Positions 60,726 through 64,000 of a stretch of DNA of 64,000 nucleotides are shown here, piece after piece (positions within the stretch are counted from its first letter, which is position 1; each line of letters starts with the position of its first letter). The position numbers and the translations under genes are program-made. The notes under the pieces were generated by a model. That model searched no databases, was not told where the DNA came from, and saw only the letters and a list, made by a program, of their open reading frames with translations. The stretch comes from Streptomonospora sp. PA3 (lineage in GTDB: Bacteria; Actinomycetota; Actinomycetes; Streptosporangiales; Streptosporangiaceae), in assembly GCF_009728995.1 (NCBI RefSeq), contig NZ_VTZW01000007.1:124001-188000 (forward strand), written 5' to 3'.

Positions 60726-61000
60726 GCAGGCGGCCGGCGAACCCGCGCCGACGCGCCCGGCGGGGGAGCGGCGGCAGTCACCGGGGAGCCCGGGGATCGC
60801 CGGACGCTGCGATCACACAGCGTGACTGCCCCGACGGCCGCCGCGCCAGGGCAGGGGAGCGGCGCCCCGGTGCCGGATCCCCGGCCGCCCGGCCGACCGC
60901 GGAAAACGCGTTGAGAAACCGCGCGGCGCCGTGATCGGCTGCTGGGCGTACACGCCCCCGGATACGGCGGGCACCCCTCAGTGGACCGGGAGACCCCGAC
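60726..61000. other. Intergenic stretch, no gene seen
   Basis: A 275-bp gap between two plus-strand genes; no motif-bearing frame. The final 60 bases likely hold the VOC gene promoter. Confidence 0.35.
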
Positions 61001-61387
61001 ATGACCAGCGCATTCACCGAGCTCGCCATCGACTGCGCCGACCCCCGCGCCCTCGCCCGGTTCTGGTGCGCCGTCCTGGGCTATGAGGTGCAGGAGGCAG
61101 ACGAGGAGATCGTGACGATCGGTGCCCCCGCGGCGGCCGCGAGCGCGGACCGCCCCGGCCCGGTGCCCCCCGTACTGACGTTCGCGCGGGTGCCCGAACC
61201 CAAGACGGTCAAGAACCGGGTGCACCTCGACGTCCGCCCGTCCGACGGGGATCAGGACGACGAGGTCCGACGCCTGCTCGGCCTCGGAGCCCGATACGCC
61301 GATGTCGGCCAGGGTGCGGAGAGCTGGGTCGTCCTGGCCGACCCCGAGGGCAACGAGTTCTGCGTCCTCGCGGGGCGCCGCCCCTGA
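61001..61387 (+). CDS. VOC/glyoxalase-like protein (Glyoxalase_6 type)
   Basis: A 128-residue VOC protein. 'LAIDCADPRALARFWCAVLG' opens module one, 'KNRVHLDVRPSDGDQDDEVR' and 'VVLADPEGNEFCVLAGR' complete module two; 'KNRVHLDV' and 'DPEGNEFCVL' are the usual marks of the Glyoxalase_6 group. ATG 61001, ribosome site GGGAG. It stands alone. The ligand is unknown. Confidence 0.87.
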   Translation: MTSAFTELAIDCADPRALARFWCAVLGYEVQEADEEIVTIGAPAAAASADRPGPVPPVLTFARVPEPKTVKNRVHLDVRPSDGDQDDEVRRLLGLGARYADVGQGAESWVVLADPEGNEFCVLAGRRP

Positions 61388-61911
61388 TCGTCGATGCGCC
61401 ACAGGCCGCTCCTGGAAACGGCGGGGGCGCCGCTTGCCAGGCACCCGCCGGGAGGTCCGGAGCCGGCTGGCACTGAGATTGCGGCGATGGGGCCGGGGTG
61501 CGCGCAGGGCCCGCCCGTCACCCGCCACCGCCCCAACGGAGGCGCTTCGCGCCACGTACTTATGCAGGGCAGGCTTGCCGCCGAGCGCACGCTGGATTCA
61601 TGAGGTGGAGCCGCGCCACCGGTGGCGGGCCCTCGACGCACTCGGCGCAAAGGTGCACCGGCGCGCGAGTGGGATTCGCGCGACCCGGCCCGATCTTCTC
61701 AAGCAGGGCGTAGCCGAAGCGTTCCGCGGTTCGTGCCGGCGTTTCCGTCCGGAGCCGCTGCGGCGGCGCACGCGGCTGGTAATGCGGCTGCTGACCGGCG
61801 CGGCCGCGGCTCCGGCGGGGTTGGCCGTGCCGAAGCTGTTCGGCGCGGCGGAGCCGGAGTGCAACAGAGCGCGAGGGCAGGGTGGGGAGAGCGGTCGGCG
61901 CCGTTACTTTA
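61388..61911. other. Gene-poor stretch left of the first AT-rich palindrome
   Basis: No supported gene. A plus-strand frame contains 'RFRPEPLRRRTRLVMRLLTG', which may be the remnant of an enzyme, but has no start, no ribosome site and no family match I can name. Confidence 0.4.
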
Positions 61912-61927
61912 CATAATGTGCATTATC
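61912..61927. promoter_or_regulatory. AT-rich palindrome CATAA-N6-TTATC (copy 1)
   Basis: CATAATGTGCATTATC has the perfect core ATAATG-TG-CATTAT (61913-61926) in otherwise GC-rich DNA. It shares half-site and spacing with the palindrome at 62330-62345. Confidence 0.55.
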
Positions 61928-62326
61928 GGCGCTTCGGATGCGGGCACCGAGAGGAGCTCGTATGTGTCCGCCACCGCCGAAACATCTACGAAGCGCCGCA
62001 CACCGGCAGCCCCCGCCGACGCGCCCGGCCCCGGCGGATTCGCCGGCCCGCGGCCGAACTGCCACGCCGCGCGGACATGCGGCGCAGATCCGCATACGGC
62101 GCCATATGTCGCCAATCGCGCAGGCGCGCGGCAGGAAGGTCCGCGCGGATGCCCGACGCACTGCCGGGCCGATGTACGCGGCCTTGGAAGCCGGATGTGC
62201 CGGCGGTGCGGCCTGCCGATCCATCCCGATGCGTCCGGACGCCGCAGGCGGCCTCGCACAGGCCGGCCGCGGGCGCTCCCGGTACCGGCACACCGATCCC
62301 CTCTGCGCCCGATATGAGTAATTTTC
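61928..62326. other. 400-bp block between two related palindromes, function unknown
   Basis: Open frames exist on both strands and begin close to each palindrome (plus ATG 61916, minus ATG 62328 or 62332), but none has a family match. The plus frame has a single Cys pair 'MCRRCGLPIHPD' like half of a zinc ribbon. A small gene, a regulatory RNA or plain spacer are all possible. Confidence 0.4.
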
Positions 62327-62329
62327 ATG

Positions 62330-62345
62330 CATAAAATACGTTATG
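62330..62345. promoter_or_regulatory. AT-rich palindrome CATAA-N6-TTATG (copy 2)
   Basis: The wider repeat ATGCATAA-AATACG-TTATGCAT (62327-62348) is perfect over 8-bp arms. It stands about 300 bp upstream of the DUF418-like gene and has the same half-site and 6-nt spacing as copy 1. Confidence 0.6.
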
Positions 62346-62642
62346 CATCATTCGTCGGTTCCGGCGGGTTCCGGCTGACGCAGAGTTCGGCGGAGTCCCC
62401 GCACCGCTGCACCCCGCCAGCCCCGGCACCGCAACTCCCGCACCCCGCGAAGCGACGCCACAGGGCCCGCCACACCCCCGCACGCGCCGGCCCCTCCCCG
62501 ACACGGCCGTGCCCCCGACCCGGCGACGCCTACTCCCCCGCCCGCGTTGACCGCGACACGCCCCGACCCCGCTATCGGCCACAACCGGTCACCGCGCCCG
62601 CAAACACCTGCAATCCGCTCCAGCTCAGGCGATCCTCAAAGG

Positions 62643-63938
62643 GTGTCCAACAGCACCAGCACGTCCCCGCAGGGCGAGGCCCGCGACGACTCCGCGCCGC
62701 GCCCGGCCACCGCCACCGAGCGCACCGCCGCACCGGCCCCGCCGGCGCGCCGCAACCGCCTGGTCGGCGTCGACGTCGCCCGCGGCCTGGCCGTCCTGGG
62801 CATGTTCGTCGTCCACGTCGGACTGGGATGGAGCCTGGGCAACGGCACCAACCCCCTCACCGACCTGGTCTCCGGGCGCTCCGCCGCCCTGTTCGCGCTC
62901 CTGGCCGGAGTGTCCATCGCGCTGCTCTCCGGCGGATCCGCGCCCGCCCCCGGCCGCGCCATGGGCGTGGCGCTGTGGCGGGTCGTCATCCGCGGCCTGA
63001 TCATGCTGCCTGTCGGTGTGGGGCTGACGATGCTGGACACCCCCGTCTCGGTGATCCTCGCCTACTACGCCGCCTTCTTCGTTCTCGCGGTGCCCTTCAT
63101 CGACGAGCGCTGGAAGGTCGTGGCCGGTACCGCCGCCGCCCTCGCCGCCGCCGGCCCGGTGGCCTCGTTCTGGCTGCGCGGCATGATCGACGACGGCGCC
63201 CTCACTCGCCCCGTCGCGCTGATCAACGCCTACGACCCCCTCGTCGCCCTCTCCGGCAGCGGCCTCGTCGACCTGCTGCTGACCGGCTCCTACCCCGCTG
63301 CGACCTGGCTGCCGTTCGTGCTGGCGGGTCTGGCCATCGGCCGCCTCGACCTCACTTCGATGCGCGTGCGCGCCTGGTTGACGGCCGCCGGCGCCGCCCT
63401 GGCCGCTCTCGGCTACGGGCTGTCCTGGATCGCGATGAACCTCATGGGCGGCCGGCAGCGCCTCGAAGCTACCTACAGCGCCGAGGCCATGGCCGACCAC
63501 GGCGGCTACAGCAGCACCGCCCAGGCGCTGGAGCACGGTTTCAGCGGAACGGTCCCGGTCAACGACTGGGTCTGGCTGCTGACCGCTCTCCCCCACAGCG
63601 GCACCCCGCTGGAGATCGCCGGAGCCGGCGGAGTGGCCATCACCGTGCTGGGCCTGTGCCTGCTGGCCGAACGCGCTCTGCGCTGGATCGGCTATCCCCT
63701 GGCGGCCGTGGGCGCCCTGGCGCTGACCGTCTACGTCGGCCACGTCCTGCTCATCTGGGTCGCCGAGAACGACCTGTGGCAGGGCACGGTTCTGCAATGG
63801 GCCACCGACTACCTGGCGCTGACGCTTTTGATCGGATGCTTGGCCGGAGCCTCGGCCTGGCGGCTGACCGTGGGCCGAGGTCCGCTGGAGTGGCCCCTGC
63901 ACATCGTCTCCTCCTGGGCGGCCAAGCGGATTCCCTAG
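62643..63938 (+). CDS. DUF418-like multispanning membrane protein
   Basis: A 431-residue protein (from GTG 62643) with ten or more membrane segments. It starts, after a 40-residue polar head, with 'RNRLVGVDVARGLAVLGMFV', the defining motif of the DUF418/DUF1624 group (heparan-alpha-glucosaminide acetyltransferase-like), and has 'SGRSAALFALLAGVSIALLS' and 'ALTVYVGHVLLIWVAENDLW'. Relatives are suspected to acylate extracytoplasmic sugars or lipids. The start is not certain: the frame is open back to a TTG at 62547. Two AT-rich palindromes lie upstream. Confidence 0.8.
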   Translation: MSNSTSTSPQGEARDDSAPRPATATERTAAPAPPARRNRLVGVDVARGLAVLGMFVVHVGLGWSLGNGTNPLTDLVSGRSAALFALLAGVSIALLSGGSAPAPGRAMGVALWRVVIRGLIMLPVGVGLTMLDTPVSVILAYYAAFFVLAVPFIDERWKVVAGTAAALAAAGPVASFWLRGMIDDGALTRPVALINAYDPLVALSGSGLVDLLLTGSYPAATWLPFVLAGLAIGRLDLTSMRVRAWLTAAGAALAALGYGLSWIAMNLMGGRQRLEATYSAEAMADHGGYSSTAQALEHGFSGTVPVNDWVWLLTALPHSGTPLEIAGAGGVAITVLGLCLLAERALRWIGYPLAAVGALALTVYVGHVLLIWVAENDLWQGTVLQWATDYLALTLLIGCLAGASAWRLTVGRGPLEWPLHIVSSWAAKRIP

Positions 63939-64000
63939 TGTCGATGCCGTTTAGCGCCGGTGCCGTTCCGATCATCCCTCCGGCCCGGGGCTGATGACCG
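63939..64000. other. Right edge of the window
   Basis: The last 62 bases after the DUF418-like gene hold no visible feature. Confidence 0.4.

Noticed and set aside
61622-62334. Overlapping frames on both strands in the palindrome-flanked block
   Set aside because: None has a ribosome site or a complete motif. A single Cys-x-x-Cys pair is not enough to call a zinc-finger protein.
1-64000. CRISPR arrays, tRNA or rRNA genes, intact insertion sequences, prophage genes
   Set aside because: No spaced direct repeats, no cloverleaf-like sequence, and no transposase, integrase or phage structural motif was seen on either strand.

Overview
This window is chromosomal DNA of a very high-GC actinomycete. 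The basis is GC-saturated third codon positions, GTG and TTG starts, AGGAGG-type ribosome sites and the gene families present (SoxR of the actinobacterial type, large-subunit catalase, VOC proteins, NmrA-like and WYL proteins). A Streptosporangiales/Nocardiopsaceae-like host is my guess from overall style, not something the sequence proves. I see no rRNA, tRNA, CRISPR array, intact insertion sequence or prophage. The window reads as an accessory or metabolic region made of many one- to three-gene modules, most with their own regulator and a visible operator.

Layout. 0-5.3 kb: SUKH protein, peptide deformylase, YdcF-like protein, lipoprotein, VOC protein, and an SDR/alpha-beta hydrolase operon. 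5.6-9.8 kb: a vanillate O-demethylase module (PadR regulator, vanA, vanB, aromatic-acid MFS carrier) with a PadR-type operator. 10-20.9 kb: SoxR with a SoxR box, an AraC/VOC pair, KatE-type catalase, PspC, a TetR regulator with twin operators over the promoter of a divergent NAD(P)-binding protein, a quinone-reductase-like MDR, an aberrant adenosine deaminase homologue and a GT2 glycosyltransferase. 21-25 kb: a divergent locus of XRE-cupin regulator versus thioredoxin-reductase-like flavoprotein plus SAM methyltransferase, then a DJ-1/PfpI protein. 25.9-32.3 kb: a secreted ricin-fold protein and a 1816-residue single-chain acyl-CoA carboxylase. 32.4-39.4 kb: methyltransferases, SGNH hydrolase, two gene stumps left by a deletion, DinB/WYL pair, VOC and DHFR-like proteins. 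39.5-42.4 kb: a long perfect palindrome, an AlkZ-like DNA glycosylase with an inverted remnant of a relative, and a second SAM methyltransferase that carries the same three-half-site operator as the 23.5 kb locus. 42.7-54.3 kb: aldo/keto reductase, SDR, NmrA/DUF1772 pair, PIG-L deacetylase, LysE exporter, HAD, MmcQ, Gfo/Idh, AraC, Rpn-like nuclease and a DAACS symporter. 54.4-64 kb: CGNR regulator with an Asp-nucleophile hydrolase, SDR, ribonuclease Z, VOC/TetR pair, ThDP enzyme, VOC, a gene-poor 1.2 kb block with two AT-rich palindromes, and a DUF418-like membrane protein.

Themes. Redox and electrophile handling recurs (SoxR, catalase, flavoprotein, DJ-1, quinone reductase, VOC and AKR proteins, AlkZ-like glycosylase). 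The most interesting candidate system is the XRE/flavoprotein/methyltransferase locus, whose tripartite TTTGCC/GGCAAA operator recurs 18 kb away before a paralogous methyltransferase, suggesting a small dispersed regulon. Gene decay is also visible: an adenosine deaminase homologue without its DD motif and natural stop, paired stumps of an SDR and an XRE gene, and a scrap of an endonuclease/exonuclease/phosphatase gene.
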